A stretch of DNA of 64,000 bases from Virgibacillus sp. AGTR (GCF_016919725.2 NZ_JAJERH010000003.1:117424-181423); one strand, 5' to 3'; counted from the first letter of the stretch, positions 54,049-62,839 are shown. Notes: a model not told the origin generated them from the sequence alone. Translations and numbers: made by a program.

Positions 54049-54888
54049 ATGGTGTTTATAGTGTATGACGAATATATGAATTTAAAGAAATTTCCTAATG
54101 GGATACTACCTCTTGATATTTTTATTTCATCTATGCAAAAGAATAGAATTATAGATTCAGTCGAAGGAGCTAATGGTGTTATAGATAAAGGATATACATT
54201 AAAAACACGACCTGTATCTTTAGAAATTGGATTACTTCCACAAGATACAATGGATTATCGTTTATTAAGAGATGAAGCTTTTGCATTTTTCACTAACCAT
54301 GACTTTTTATACGTATCAGAAAAATACCAAAAAGGTAAAAGATACAAAGTAACTGTAGTTGATTCATTTATACCAGAACGTTTAACTCAAAAAATGGCAA
54401 TAGGTACGTTTTCGTTGGAAATGTCAGAATTACCATTTGCGGAATCCATCGGAACTACACAAGACATTGAACAAAACGGAATAAACGCTAATGATAAATT
54501 ATGGGGCTACGGAATGGGTTTAATAGCGGATGATGAATCATTAAAATACACACATGAAACTAATACTTTCCGTATATACAACGCAGGAAATGAGCTTGTT
54601 CATCCTTTTGAACAGTATTTAAAAATAAAGATAAGTAATGTAGTAGGTTCGTTAAGTTATTTACAACTAAAAAACAAGACAAACGGGACTACTTTCCGAG
54701 TCAATGAAGAGGTCAGAGATTCACAAACAATTTTGTTAGATGGTCCGAACATAACTTCAAACGGATTACATTTCCTACGCAAAACAAATAAAGAATTTAT
54801 TGAATTAGCACCAGGGTGGAATGAATTTGAATTAACAGGAATATCAAGAGCAAAGACAGAATTTGATTTCAGATTCTATTATGCGTAA
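54049..54888 (+). CDS. Distal tail protein (Dit-like)
   Basis: 279 residues, Sipho_tail family pattern: N-terminal MVFIVYDEYMNLKKFPNG, SVEGANGVIDKGYTLKTRPV, and galectin-like C-terminal part with FNLYNAGNE-like FRIYNAGNELVHPFEQYLKI and IELAPGWNEFELTG. It forms the hub ring after the tape measure. GGGGGTAG before the ATG. Confidence 0.87.
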   Translation: MVFIVYDEYMNLKKFPNGILPLDIFISSMQKNRIIDSVEGANGVIDKGYTLKTRPVSLEIGLLPQDTMDYRLLRDEAFAFFTNHDFLYVSEKYQKGKRYKVTVVDSFIPERLTQKMAIGTFSLEMSELPFAESIGTTQDIEQNGINANDKLWGYGMGLIADDESLKYTHETNTFRIYNAGNELVHPFEQYLKIKISNVVGSLSYLQLKNKTNGTTFRVNEEVRDSQTILLDGPNITSNGLHFLRKTNKEFIELAPGWNEFELTGISRAKTEFDFRFYYA

Positions 54889-54899
54889 GGAGTGATATA

Positions 54900-56585
54900 A
54901 TGGCGCGAAAAACGATAACAACATCTTGGGACGGAGAGAACAGAAATAATTTTGAACATAATTTTAAGGAATTGTATAACGATTTGAATAATATCGTTTC
55001 TTCTATAACTGATGAAGTTTATCAAGAAATCATAAACGGATCAAAACTAAATTGGCTTGATTTCGTTGATACCTACGAAGATATAGCAACAACGTACCCT
55101 AATCCTTCTGAAAGCGACACCGTTATGGCACGAAGTGATTCAGCAGATTATCCTACAGGACCCGATGACAAAAGGCAAGGTGGAACTATATGGAGGTATG
55201 ACGGGTCAGAATGGCAACCTATACAAAATATAGATGCTTCCGTGATTAATGCAGTAGAGGAACAATTAACGCAATGGATCGATGCGAACGAACAAGAGAT
55301 AAATTCCATTAATTCTAAGTTGAGTAACCAAAAATTAGCAGATGTACAAGAACCATTTTATATAGCGCATCGTGGTGCTTCTAACATTTTTCCCGAAAAC
55401 ACTTTAGAAGCATATAAGGGATGTTTAGCTTTAGGTAATAACTTTATAGAAATGGATGTACAGACGCTTGCGGATGGTTCTTTAGGAGTTATGCATGATG
55501 ATACAGTGAATCGTACTACTGATAAAACAGGGTATGTATATGAATATTCCGCAATGGGATTTAGAAATTTAAACGTAGATGTCCCAACGCCTTATAAAAA
55601 TGTTAGTGCGCCTTTGTTCGAAGATATAGTAAACACATTCGGAAATTCAGCAATTTATTGTCCGGAGTCTAAAGACAAAAAGTCTGTGCAAAAAATTATA
55701 AACGTGCTAGACAAATATAAATTAAAAGATTATGCGCTAATCCAATCATCTGATATCAACGATCTTCAACCAGCTATTGACGCCGGGTATGCAACTTTAT
55801 TGATAACAAATATGGCAGACCCAGCAACGATTAGCGCTGCTGGAATAGGATATGTTGGTGTTTCGAAAAGCGTTGCTGACTCTTATATCCAATCCTGTAT
55901 AGATAACGGTCTTAAAGTCATTGCATGGACAGTAAATAATCGTTATGAAAAGGAAGAATTATTAGCAAAAGGTGTGCACGGCTTTTTCTCGGATGATCCT
56001 TTTTATTTGTCAGAGTCTATACCGGCATCTAGTAAAGATACTTTCATAGATCAAACATTTGGGCACGGGATGTTAGCTAGTGGCCATACAAACAGAGGCG
56101 GTTTTATATCACCGAATAAATGGGGATTTACCAATATACTCACGGATGACACAGTTAGAGAATATGTATTGCAAGGTTGGGCGGGTGAGTTGTCACAAAC
56201 TTATACTATGAACCTTGATATCACTTTTGAAAGTGGAACGTATTGGGGTTCTGTTGCAATTAACACGCCAATAGACTATTTCGAGGACAGTCCTAACGGT
56301 CTTAGTGACGGTTATCAGATTTTGTTTATCGCTAGTGGGTCTATTTATGTGTATAAAGGAGCTAATGGAGTAGCTACGCAAATTGGGAATGTAACTGGTG
56401 GCGAAGACTTGCAAAAAGGTACGCCTTTTTCGGTAGAAATCGAAGTAACGCCAACAGGTATTAGAGTAACCAATGTAGATCAAAATCTAACGGCAGAAAT
56501 CACAGATTCCGAGTATAGAGGCGGATATCTTCACTTCGGGAGAAGAGAAGCTAAGTGGAGTTTTTCTAATGTCGTTATATCCTAA
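54900..56585 (+). CDS. Tail protein with glycerophosphodiester phosphodiesterase domain
   Basis: 561 residues. Residues 1-145: tail-attachment part. Residues 152-375: GDPD domain with AHRGASNIFPENT (His157, Arg158, Glu167), FIEMDVQTLADG (Glu184, Asp186) and MHDDTVNRTT (His199); the metal and catalytic residues are all present. Residues 380-561: beta-sandwich, perhaps carbohydrate-binding. The likely substrate is glycerol-phosphate polymer such as wall or lipoteichoic acid on the host surface. It lies between Dit and Tal genes, so it belongs to the tail tip. Confidence 0.9.
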   Translation: MARKTITTSWDGENRNNFEHNFKELYNDLNNIVSSITDEVYQEIINGSKLNWLDFVDTYEDIATTYPNPSESDTVMARSDSADYPTGPDDKRQGGTIWRYDGSEWQPIQNIDASVINAVEEQLTQWIDANEQEINSINSKLSNQKLADVQEPFYIAHRGASNIFPENTLEAYKGCLALGNNFIEMDVQTLADGSLGVMHDDTVNRTTDKTGYVYEYSAMGFRNLNVDVPTPYKNVSAPLFEDIVNTFGNSAIYCPESKDKKSVQKIINVLDKYKLKDYALIQSSDINDLQPAIDAGYATLLITNMADPATISAAGIGYVGVSKSVADSYIQSCIDNGLKVIAWTVNNRYEKEELLAKGVHGFFSDDPFYLSESIPASSKDTFIDQTFGHGMLASGHTNRGGFISPNKWGFTNILTDDTVREYVLQGWAGELSQTYTMNLDITFESGTYWGSVAINTPIDYFEDSPNGLSDGYQILFIASGSIYVYKGANGVATQIGNVTGGEDLQKGTPFSVEIEVTPTGIRVTNVDQNLTAEITDSEYRGGYLHFGRREAKWSFSNVVIS

Positions 56586-56609
56586 TCAATATAGGAAGGA
56601 GGACGACAA

Positions 56610-58862
56610 ATGTTTATTCGTGACCTTGAAGGAAATGAATACCCTCTCCAAGCTACAACAAAGATAGATGAGCAATTAAATGGGAATCAATCATTATCAC
56701 TAAAAATACTACCAACAAAGGTTAATACTCTATTTATCGGAAACGTTACTGAAATGTGGCAAGTTATTACAGATGAAATAACGTATAAAGTGGTTTACGC
56801 AAAACGTAAAGGAGAAGGGCAACTAATGTCTACAGACATTAAAGCTGTTCCTTTATTTTTTGATGACTTTGATACACAAAGAGTCTATGAACGATACGAC
56901 CAACACATGACAGCGCAGGCTTGTTTTACGCTTATATTTGAAGGTTCGGGATATAATTATGTGTTAGTTGATAGTTTCGACGCCATTCAATGGGAAGGTT
57001 TTGGCGATGGCGACACTAGACTAACTCTATTCAAGAATGCATTAAATCGATATGGTGCTGAGTTTGAAATCGTCGGAAACATTGTTTATTTAAAAAAGCA
57101 AGTAGGACGAGATGCTTCGTTTATGTATCGATACAGACTAAATGCATCAAACATCGTCCAAGAAATAGATGCAGGCTCTTTTTATACCTATGCAAAAGGT
57201 TACGGTGACTATAAAGAAGGTGAAAAACAAAACGCCAAACTTATAAAGGAATATACTTCTCTAATAGCTGATATTCCAGGTATAGGTAAACGAGATGCTC
57301 CTCCTATCGAAAATGGTAATATCACAAAAGAGGAAACAATGAATAAACAGTTAAAAATTTTGGTTGATGAATCATTAAAAATAAGTGTGTCTGCTAATCT
57401 CCATGATTTACGAAAACAAGGGTATAAGTTAGCTCAACCAAAATTAGGAGATAGAGTCTTTTTAATTGATGAACGTATTGGATTAAAAGAAGAAGTTAGA
57501 GTGATTGATAAATCTACTACTAAAGATTGGAAAGGAAATATATTAGATTTATCGGTTACATTCGGTAGCGAAGGATTAACGAAGCGACATCAAGCGAATT
57601 TAAACACATCTGTAAAAGCGTTAAATGATCTACTAGAGGGAAGAAAAAAGCTTCCTAGTTCAGTATTTGATGACTCTATGCTAAACGCAGTAAATGCCAT
57701 TAAAAACGCTCAAACAGAGTTGCAATTTCCCGATAAAGGCGGAATATGGGGTATTGACCCAAGCAACCCAAATTATGTGACAGGTTTTACATCGCATGGG
57801 TTTATGGTATCGATAGATGGCGGAAATACTGCCGAAGCAGCTATTACTGGTGAAGGCGTTGTGGCAGAAAAAATCATAGGACAATCTATTATTGGAGTTA
57901 ATCTGTCCTCGGTCAATGAAGATGGATATTTTAGCGTTAATGGATCAGATGCAGAGTTTTTTGATGTAACGAATGGACGTAAAGTGTCGATTAGTCCTAA
58001 TGGAATATACAGTTATAATGCTGATAACACTGAACGTTTTAGAGCGGATGGATTATTGGTGACAAGCGCTGCGCTTGGTACAAGCAATTCTAACGTTTAT
58101 CTAGCTCCAGATTCAAAAAATGAGGTTCGTGTGGTTGATGTAAAAAGTATACCATCGGATGGTAGTGCTGATAATTACACATATAGACCAATTAGAACAA
58201 TGGGAGTGAGGTTTACTCCTAATGGCAATGGATATCTCGGAACAGACGGAGAAATAAGAGTTACTTCAAGCGGTTTTCAACAAGAGGATGGATCGTATAT
58301 TTATCGTCCACTACGTTCTAGCAGACTGTTCAGTCATGGGGTAATTGCTAACGCCACAAGTCTTTGGATGGGCACAGACAGTGCAATGCATGTAGTTAAT
58401 AAAGGGTATGCGAACGATGGCACGGGTTCCCCTATTTATAGAGATGTTTTTGCTAATCAGATATGGGGTGGCGCTTTTATAACCCGAACAGAAAATGCTT
58501 ATATTGGTATGGATGGAGTTTTAAAAGTAGTCAATAAAGGATTAGAAGAAACTTATAGACCGGTATGGGCTGGCTCTTTCGAAAATAAATCTTTACGAGA
58601 ACTAAAAAAAGATATTGAAGTTTTTCAAGATGATGTTTTAGGCATTATCAAAAGCACAAATCCACATACCTATCGCATGAAAACAGATTCTAGCACCGCA
58701 AAAAAACAACTAGGTTTAATGGTTGATGAATCGCCGGAAATCATTAAAGGTAGCGACGGCACTACTATAAGTCAGTATCCTTTAACGACGTATGTATGGA
58801 GAGGTATGCAACAAATCATAGATCGATTAGAACAAATAGAGGGGGATTTATATGCATCCTAA
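56610..58862 (+). CDS. Tail-associated protein (Tal) with S74 chaperone domain
   Basis: 750 residues. N-terminal ~350 residues have the prophage tail endopeptidase/gp18-hub pattern (MFIRDLEGNEYPLQATTKID; YRYRLNASNIVQEIDAGSFYTYAKGY). The middle is a repetitive beta-rich fibre (GYLGTDGEIRV; MGTDSAMHVVNKG; IGMDGVLKVVNKG). The C-terminus is an intramolecular chaperone: FENKSLRELKKDIEVF with Ser-Lys dyad and TNPHTYRMK, then a helix. S74 domains trimerise the fibre then cut themselves off. Probably host-contact fibre plus hub. Confidence 0.88.
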   Translation: MFIRDLEGNEYPLQATTKIDEQLNGNQSLSLKILPTKVNTLFIGNVTEMWQVITDEITYKVVYAKRKGEGQLMSTDIKAVPLFFDDFDTQRVYERYDQHMTAQACFTLIFEGSGYNYVLVDSFDAIQWEGFGDGDTRLTLFKNALNRYGAEFEIVGNIVYLKKQVGRDASFMYRYRLNASNIVQEIDAGSFYTYAKGYGDYKEGEKQNAKLIKEYTSLIADIPGIGKRDAPPIENGNITKEETMNKQLKILVDESLKISVSANLHDLRKQGYKLAQPKLGDRVFLIDERIGLKEEVRVIDKSTTKDWKGNILDLSVTFGSEGLTKRHQANLNTSVKALNDLLEGRKKLPSSVFDDSMLNAVNAIKNAQTELQFPDKGGIWGIDPSNPNYVTGFTSHGFMVSIDGGNTAEAAITGEGVVAEKIIGQSIIGVNLSSVNEDGYFSVNGSDAEFFDVTNGRKVSISPNGIYSYNADNTERFRADGLLVTSAALGTSNSNVYLAPDSKNEVRVVDVKSIPSDGSADNYTYRPIRTMGVRFTPNGNGYLGTDGEIRVTSSGFQQEDGSYIYRPLRSSRLFSHGVIANATSLWMGTDSAMHVVNKGYANDGTGSPIYRDVFANQIWGGAFITRTENAYIGMDGVLKVVNKGLEETYRPVWAGSFENKSLRELKKDIEVFQDDVLGIIKSTNPHTYRMKTDSSTAKKQLGLMVDESPEIIKGSDGTTISQYPLTTYVWRGMQQIIDRLEQIEGDLYAS

Positions 58863-59031
58863 TAAGGATTTCATTATTCAATCGTTGCAAGTTCAGCTAT
58901 CGCAAGCATCGTTAAATGTTGCACAACGTGATGCGATCATAACTGAACAAAAACAACAATTGGACGAACTAAAGAAAGAGTTGGAACAGTCACGAAAAAA
59001 GCAGATAGAGGAAATGGATAACGCCGAGTAA
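58852..59031 (+). CDS. Small coiled-coil protein of the tail module
   Basis: 59 residues, MHPNKDFIIQSLQVQLSQAS then EQKQQLDELKKELEQSRKK: a coiled coil. Starts inside the end of the Tal gene (11-bp overlap) with AGAGGGGG before it. Short proteins of this kind often end tail operons; some are called XkdX-like. A terminator overlaps its last codons. Confidence 0.68.
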   Translation: MHPNKDFIIQSLQVQLSQASLNVAQRDAIITEQKQQLDELKKELEQSRKKQIEEMDNAE

Positions 59032-59042
59032 GGCGTATTTTT
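59021..59042 (+). terminator. Terminator of the tail operon (copy A)
   Basis: ACGCC, loop GAGTAA, GGCGT and ATTTTTT. A near copy lies at 60941-60967. Confidence 0.82.
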
Positions 59043-59060
59043 TATGTCTTAAAACAGGGG

Positions 59061-59540
59061 GTTAACAATGGATGGTCAATATTAAGTTTTGATGATGAAC
59101 CTGGCCAAAGTTATGAAGCTATTTTAATTAGTGATATGAGTGACTTTGCTAGAAAGTCATGGCTGTGGTTTGGGACGTTGAGGTTTGTAGCAAGAGCAAC
59201 ACTAGGGCAAACTTACAATCTAACCATACAAACAAATTTAGCAGAACATGCCATAACCGGCCAAGAAAAAACACCGTTTTACACAACCACGGTGTTTGAA
59301 GTGCCACAGGAAAGGTTTACGCTAGAAGCTAGCAATGGCTTGTACATCTTGCTTAATTACAACTTTATTGCTGGAGATGTGCTAGAAATAGATTATACGA
59401 CTCGCAGCGCTATTTTAAATGGCAAAAACATAGACACCGCAATAAGCATTAAATCTGTTTTTAAAGAGTTGATACCTGGTCAGATGGAGTTTGTTGCTAG
59501 TCATAAGAGTACGGTTAGTTATACGGAGAGGTATTATTAG
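59061..59540 (+). pseudogene. Remnant of a second distal tail protein
   Basis: The open frame from 59061 reads NGWSILSFDDEPGQSYEAIL, later VFEVPQERFTLEASNG, GDVLEIDYTTRSAILNGKNI and LIPGQMEF, which match the C-terminal ~160 residues of a Dit/Sipho_tail protein. The first ~100 residues and the start are missing: the ATG at 59068 behind a GGGGG site reads only MDGQY before a stop in another frame. An internal ATG at 59136 could give 134 residues but lacks a good site. An intact Dit of a different type is at 54049, so this is a stump of an older tail. Confidence 0.7.
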
Positions 59541-59551
59541 GAGGGATATTG

Positions 59552-59662
59552 ATGGAAGATTTCATAAATTTAACACAAATTCAGCTATTGGTGAAGTATT
59601 GGTGGTTTTGGATATTTCTTTTTGTAATATGTATGTTCCTTGATAAAAAAAAGACTAGTTGA
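59552..59662 (+). CDS. Small membrane protein
   Basis: 36 residues with one hydrophobic helix (KYWWFWIFLFVICMFL) and a basic end. AGGAGGG precedes the ATG. Its end overlaps the hairpin at 59652-59669. Function unknown. Confidence 0.5.
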   Translation: MEDFINLTQIQLLVKYWWFWIFLFVICMFLDKKKTS

Positions 59663-59669
59663 TACTAGT
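59642..59669 (-). terminator. Terminator of the antisense gene 59686-60312
   Basis: Read on the minus strand, GACTAGT, loop, ACTAGTC is followed by eight T. It lies 17 bp after the stop of the antisense gene. Confidence 0.8.
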
Positions 59670-59685
59670 CCATACAAGTTATTGC

Positions 59686-60312
59686 TTATTGTAAACAAAA
59701 ACTAATGAAATTTTTTCCTAAGTCAGATACTTTTATTCTTTCTTCTAGTGCGTTATCTTTGGCGCCAACAGCTATAGCTCCAGAAAAAACTTGAAGTAAT
59801 CCAAAATTACGCAATTTATTTACAGAAGCTAAGATGAAATATGGTTCATTATATTTGACATAATTAATCTCATTCACTGCTATAAGACGATTTTCTTTAT
59901 GTGACAGTACTAGCAACTCAATATCTATTTCTGATAAGGAATCTAATACTTCTAGAAAAAAATCTATTTCAGAGTAGGAAGTTTGATTAACGCCGTTTAA
60001 CAGTGAATTAACAAAAAGAGTTTTTAAAGCATTTATTTTAGATTTTCTTGCTTCAATTTCAACTTTTCTAGAAAGTTTTTCAATTAACATAGCAAGATAT
60101 TCATCATCATGACTGCTATTTCTTAATGCATTAGATAGTTTTTCGTCCAAGGTCTTAATTCCATTAGCAACATCTGAATAAAACTCTTCAAGTCTTTCAA
60201 TCTCTTTATTTGTTTTGACAGATGTATATATGCTTGCAATGCTGCCTCCGATGTATGGAATTAGGCTCAATGAAACGGCAATAGCGGTTTCTTTTTTTGA
60301 TTCTTTATCCAT
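59686..60312 (-). CDS. Antisense accessory gene: membrane-linked helical protein
   Basis: 208 residues. N-terminal hydrophobic, Gly-containing segment (AVSLSLIPYIGGSIASIY) followed by a long helical region (ERLEEFYSDVANGIKTLDEK) and a C-terminal part with IKVSDLGKNFISF, which resembles winged-helix endings. ATG at 60312 follows AGGAG at good distance; the earlier TTG does not. It has its own promoter and terminator and lies between old tail remnants. No family known to me; a defence or exclusion role is inferred from the setting. Confidence 0.72.
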   Translation of the reverse strand: MDKESKKETAIAVSLSLIPYIGGSIASIYTSVKTNKEIERLEEFYSDVANGIKTLDEKLSNALRNSSHDDEYLAMLIEKLSRKVEIEARKSKINALKTLFVNSLLNGVNQTSYSEIDFFLEVLDSLSEIDIELLVLSHKENRLIAVNEINYVKYNEPYFILASVNKLRNFGLLQVFSGAIAVGAKDNALEERIKVSDLGKNFISFCLQ

Positions 60313-60344
60313 TAAAATCAACTCCTATCACTCAAGATAGGTTA

Positions 60345-60353
60345 ATTTTACCA
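60345..60353 (-). promoter_or_regulatory. Extended -10 promoter of the antisense gene 59686-60312
   Basis: The minus strand reads TGGTAAAAT, 32 bp before the ATG. The same TGnTAnAAT form lies before the antisense genes at 32588 and 35205. Confidence 0.5.
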
Positions 60354-60370
60354 CAGAAAGGAGGAAATCC

Positions 60371-60943
60371 ATGGCAGAATTATATATCCTTGACCAGGAT
60401 GATATATTACTTACAATACTATCTGAAGAAACAGGGCTTATTAGCGCACCTATCCGAGAGGAATTGAACCAGGTGCCTAATGAGCCTTTTGTATTTATTG
60501 TTGATGCCGAGTCTGAAAAGGCTAAATGTGTGGTAGAACAGAACCAAGTCGTATTCAGGGATTACGAAGGCGACTTGCGTTTATTTCGTATTGTGGAACT
60601 TGATGATAGTGACAGTGAAAACGGAGCTGAAACCATTGCCACATGCGAGCCTGCCTTTATGGAACTGAAAGATCACGTTGTCCTTGATCGTCGTTTTAGC
60701 GACAAGACAGCTGATGTTGCTTTAGATGCAGCACTAGCTGGTACACGTTGGACAGGTAAAGTAATGGCTGACTTTGGTCTAGCGTCTGATAACTTTTACC
60801 ATATCTCTAGAGTTGATGCTGTATGGGGTGTACGTAACACATGGGGCGGTGATCTCAAAGACGTTGTGCGGTTTGATGATAATAACAACATCAGCGCAAG
60901 AGAAATACATCTAGTACAACGTTTGGGATCCGACAAAGGATAA
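60371..60943 (+). pseudogene. Truncated second tail-associated protein (Tal)
   Basis: 190 residues. MAELYILDQDDILLTILSEE and NQVVFRDYEGDLRLFRIVEL with DETIATCEPAFMELKDH-like ATCEPAFMELKDHVV match the N-terminal part of prophage tail endopeptidase proteins, which run to 500 or more residues. It ends early at LVQRLGSDKG, where the family continues, and a copy of the tail-operon terminator follows at once. It has a good site (GAAAGGAGG) and may still be translated, but as a fragment. The intact functional gene is at 56610. Confidence 0.75.
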
Positions 60944-60967
60944 CGTCGAGTAAGGCGTTATTTTTTA
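60941..60967 (+). terminator. Terminator of the tail operon (copy B)
   Basis: TAACGTC, loop GAGTAA, GGCGTTA, then TTTTTTA. Almost the same as copy A at 59021-59042, including flanking GGATAACG. Suggests a deletion or duplication through this repeat. Confidence 0.85.
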
Positions 60968-61068
60968 TGTTGGGGGCGAGGGCAAAGGGGATGCCCTCTG
61001 GCCACCTAAAGTGAAAAAGTGGTTAAGAATATAATACGAGTATAATCCTTACGGTTAGGGGGTCGAGA

Positions 61069-61410
61069 ATGGCAGACCAAGCAAAGGAAGTGGAGGACAT
61101 GAAAGAATTCATGACGGTGCTCATGGATGTTAAAGTGTCACTTGCAGAACAGAGTGGGAAGTTGGACAGCTTGCTAGATATGAAAGATAAGATTAATGAA
61201 ACTTATGACATCGCTAAAGGAGCATATAATCGGTCGAAGGAAAATGAAAAAGATATTGACGATTTAAAGAAAGGTATATCATCCACTGCAAGCAAGGAAG
61301 ATGTGGAACGCATTGTAAAGCAAAGAGAAAATATGTTTAAGAATTTACCGTCATGGTTGGCATTAGCCATATCCATAGCGGTTTTTTTATTGACTTATTT
61401 AGCAAATTAA
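61069..61410 (+). CDS. XhlA-type holin-associated protein
   Basis: 113 residues. A coiled-coil region (MKEFMTVLMDVKVSLAEQSG; SKENEKDIDDLKKGI) and a C-terminal transmembrane helix (LALAISIAVFLLTYL) as in XhlA of PBSX. It works with the holin and endolysin. TATAAT boxes at 61030 and 61041 may be its promoter. Confidence 0.87.
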   Translation: MADQAKEVEDMKEFMTVLMDVKVSLAEQSGKLDSLLDMKDKINETYDIAKGAYNRSKENEKDIDDLKKGISSTASKEDVERIVKQRENMFKNLPSWLALAISIAVFLLTYLAN

Positions 61411-61425
61411 AGGGAGGAATATAAA

Positions 61426-61653
61426 ATGAAACAAGCAATTGTAAGACTTGTCGTATTAGGGTTTTTACTAGCAAATCAGGCATTAATGCTATATGGGTGG
61501 AACCCACTACCATTTAGCGAAGAACAAATATATGAAGGAGTGTCAACAGTAGCTACAATTGGCGTAGCTGTATGGGCATGGTTTAAAGACAATCCTGTTA
61601 CTAAAAAAGGAAAACATAATGAAAAATTCTTACGTGATAGGGGGATGAAGTAA
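61426..61653 (+). CDS. Holin, SPP1 type
   Basis: 75 residues with two transmembrane segments (RLVVLGFLLANQALMLYGW; GVSTVATIGVAVWAWFK) and a basic tail (NPVTKKGKHNEKFLRDRG). PLPFSEEQIYEGVST is the family signature. It makes the membrane hole. AGGGAGG before the ATG. Confidence 0.92.
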   Translation: MKQAIVRLVVLGFLLANQALMLYGWNPLPFSEEQIYEGVSTVATIGVAVWAWFKDNPVTKKGKHNEKFLRDRGMK

Positions 61654-61654
61654 G

Positions 61655-62686
61655 ATGGCGGTGTCTTTAAATACATTATTAGAACGTTCTATTCGTAATA
61701 TGGGTAGTGGCATGAACCAAGTTGTTAAGGAAACAGCACTAGAAGTGATTAAACGGGCGTATAAAGAAGGGATATACGTCCAATTATCTGATGGGTACCG
61801 TTCACACGAAGAACAACAAAAACTATATAATCAAGGGCGCACAACTAGCGGTAATATCGTAACAAATGCTAAACCCGGGCAATCATTGCATAATTATGGA
61901 CTAGCTGTAGATTATTTCATTGTTAGCGATGATGGTCAAAAGGCTATATGGACAGTTAATGCAAAGTGGAAAAGAGTTGCAGCAATCGGTAAGTCGTTAG
62001 GTTTTGAATGGGGTGGGGATTGGTCTAGCTTTAAGGATTATCCTCATTTACAAATGACTGGTGGTCTTACTTTATCACAACTACAAGCTGGTAAACGTCC
62101 TAAACTTACAAGTAAAGTAGACGATATAATTACAGCACCAGATCAAAAAGTAGAGTCCGAAACAGTAACAAACTGGATCAAGGTTACTGGTGATTGGAAA
62201 GGACAGACGCTTAGAAATGGTCAATATGGTAAGCCTGTTAAACAATTACAAACGATGCTATCTAAAAACAATCCTCCATTCTATCCAAACAAAGGAGCTA
62301 AAAACAACGGTATTGATGAATATTATGGAGACGACACAGAAGATGCAGTAGAACGTTATCAATCTTACTATGGGTTGAAACGGGATGGATTGGCTGGTAA
62401 AGAGGTTTATGGATCCTTAAAAGAGAATGAACCAAAAAGTAAGTCTAAACCTAGCCAAGCCAAAGGTACTGTTCATTTGCCTGCTTCTGCAAAAACGTGG
62501 AGGACATACAAACTTAATGTTAAACCTGTAAAGAAGAATAGCGATTGGAGCCTTACTCCTGCTCGGTATGGTGGATTAACTTATAAAATATTAGATAAAC
62601 CATATCCAGATGTAGTTACTATTAAAACAGGAAGAGGTAAGCGTAATATTTATGTTGGTTCTGGTACTAGTGCTGTGATTAAGTAA
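61655..62686 (+). CDS. Endolysin, M15 peptidase with wall-binding domain
   Basis: 343 residues. Residues 1-145: VanY/CwlK-type L-Ala-D-Glu peptidase with VQLSDGYRSHEEQQKLYNQG, zinc ligands in SLHNYGLAVDYF (His, Asp) and PHLQMTGG (His). Residues 170-260: peptidoglycan-binding helices (LRNGQYGKPVKQLQTML; DDTEDAVERYQSYYGL). C-terminal 70 residues: SH3-like wall-binding domain (TWRTYKLNVKPVKKNSDWSL). No signal peptide, so the holin must release it. GGGGATGAAG before ATG. Confidence 0.93.
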   Translation: MAVSLNTLLERSIRNMGSGMNQVVKETALEVIKRAYKEGIYVQLSDGYRSHEEQQKLYNQGRTTSGNIVTNAKPGQSLHNYGLAVDYFIVSDDGQKAIWTVNAKWKRVAAIGKSLGFEWGGDWSSFKDYPHLQMTGGLTLSQLQAGKRPKLTSKVDDIITAPDQKVESETVTNWIKVTGDWKGQTLRNGQYGKPVKQLQTMLSKNNPPFYPNKGAKNNGIDEYYGDDTEDAVERYQSYYGLKRDGLAGKEVYGSLKENEPKSKSKPSQAKGTVHLPASAKTWRTYKLNVKPVKKNSDWSLTPARYGGLTYKILDKPYPDVVTIKTGRGKRNIYVGSGTSAVIK

Positions 62687-62727
62687 GCCAAGTGACGTTA
62701 ACAGTAAATGAGTGTGATTAGAATAAA

Positions 62728-62736
62728 TAAAACCCC
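62728..62736. repeat. Candidate attR core (matches 21175-21183)
   Basis: Second copy of TAAAACCCC, located between the endolysin gene and host gene 62840-63052, as a right border would be. No longer duplicate of the sufB 3' end was found on this side. Confidence 0.3.
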
Positions 62737-62769
62737 TCTTTACTTTGGAGAAAGTAGAGGGGCTTATTT
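62733..62769. terminator. Terminator at the right prophage edge
   Basis: CCCCTC..TACTTT pairs with AAAGTA.GAGGGG, with A/T runs on both sides, so it may work in both directions between the lysis genes and the leftward host genes. A second weak hairpin (GGAG/CTCC) with ATTTTTATTTT follows at about 62775-62815. Confidence 0.85.
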
Positions 62770-62839
62770 TAAGGTGGAGACAGTTCGTTATAACGGCTCC
62801 ATTTTTATTTTGTCCGCTATCCAATACTTATACAATAAC

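Larger units (their letters stand above)
21175..62736. mobile_element. Prophage, Siphoviridae-like, HK97-type head module
   Basis: About 41.5 kb from integrase to endolysin with a full lysogeny block, replication genes, packaging, head, tail and lysis genes in standard order. Both borders fall in short intergenic DNA: left just after sufB, right just after the endolysin gene. The only shared sequence seen at both ends is TAAAACCCC (21175-21183 and 62728-62736), both in terminator stems, so the exact borders are uncertain. All core genes look intact, so the phage could be inducible. Remnants at 59061-60943 are the only decayed phage parts seen. Confidence 0.93.
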
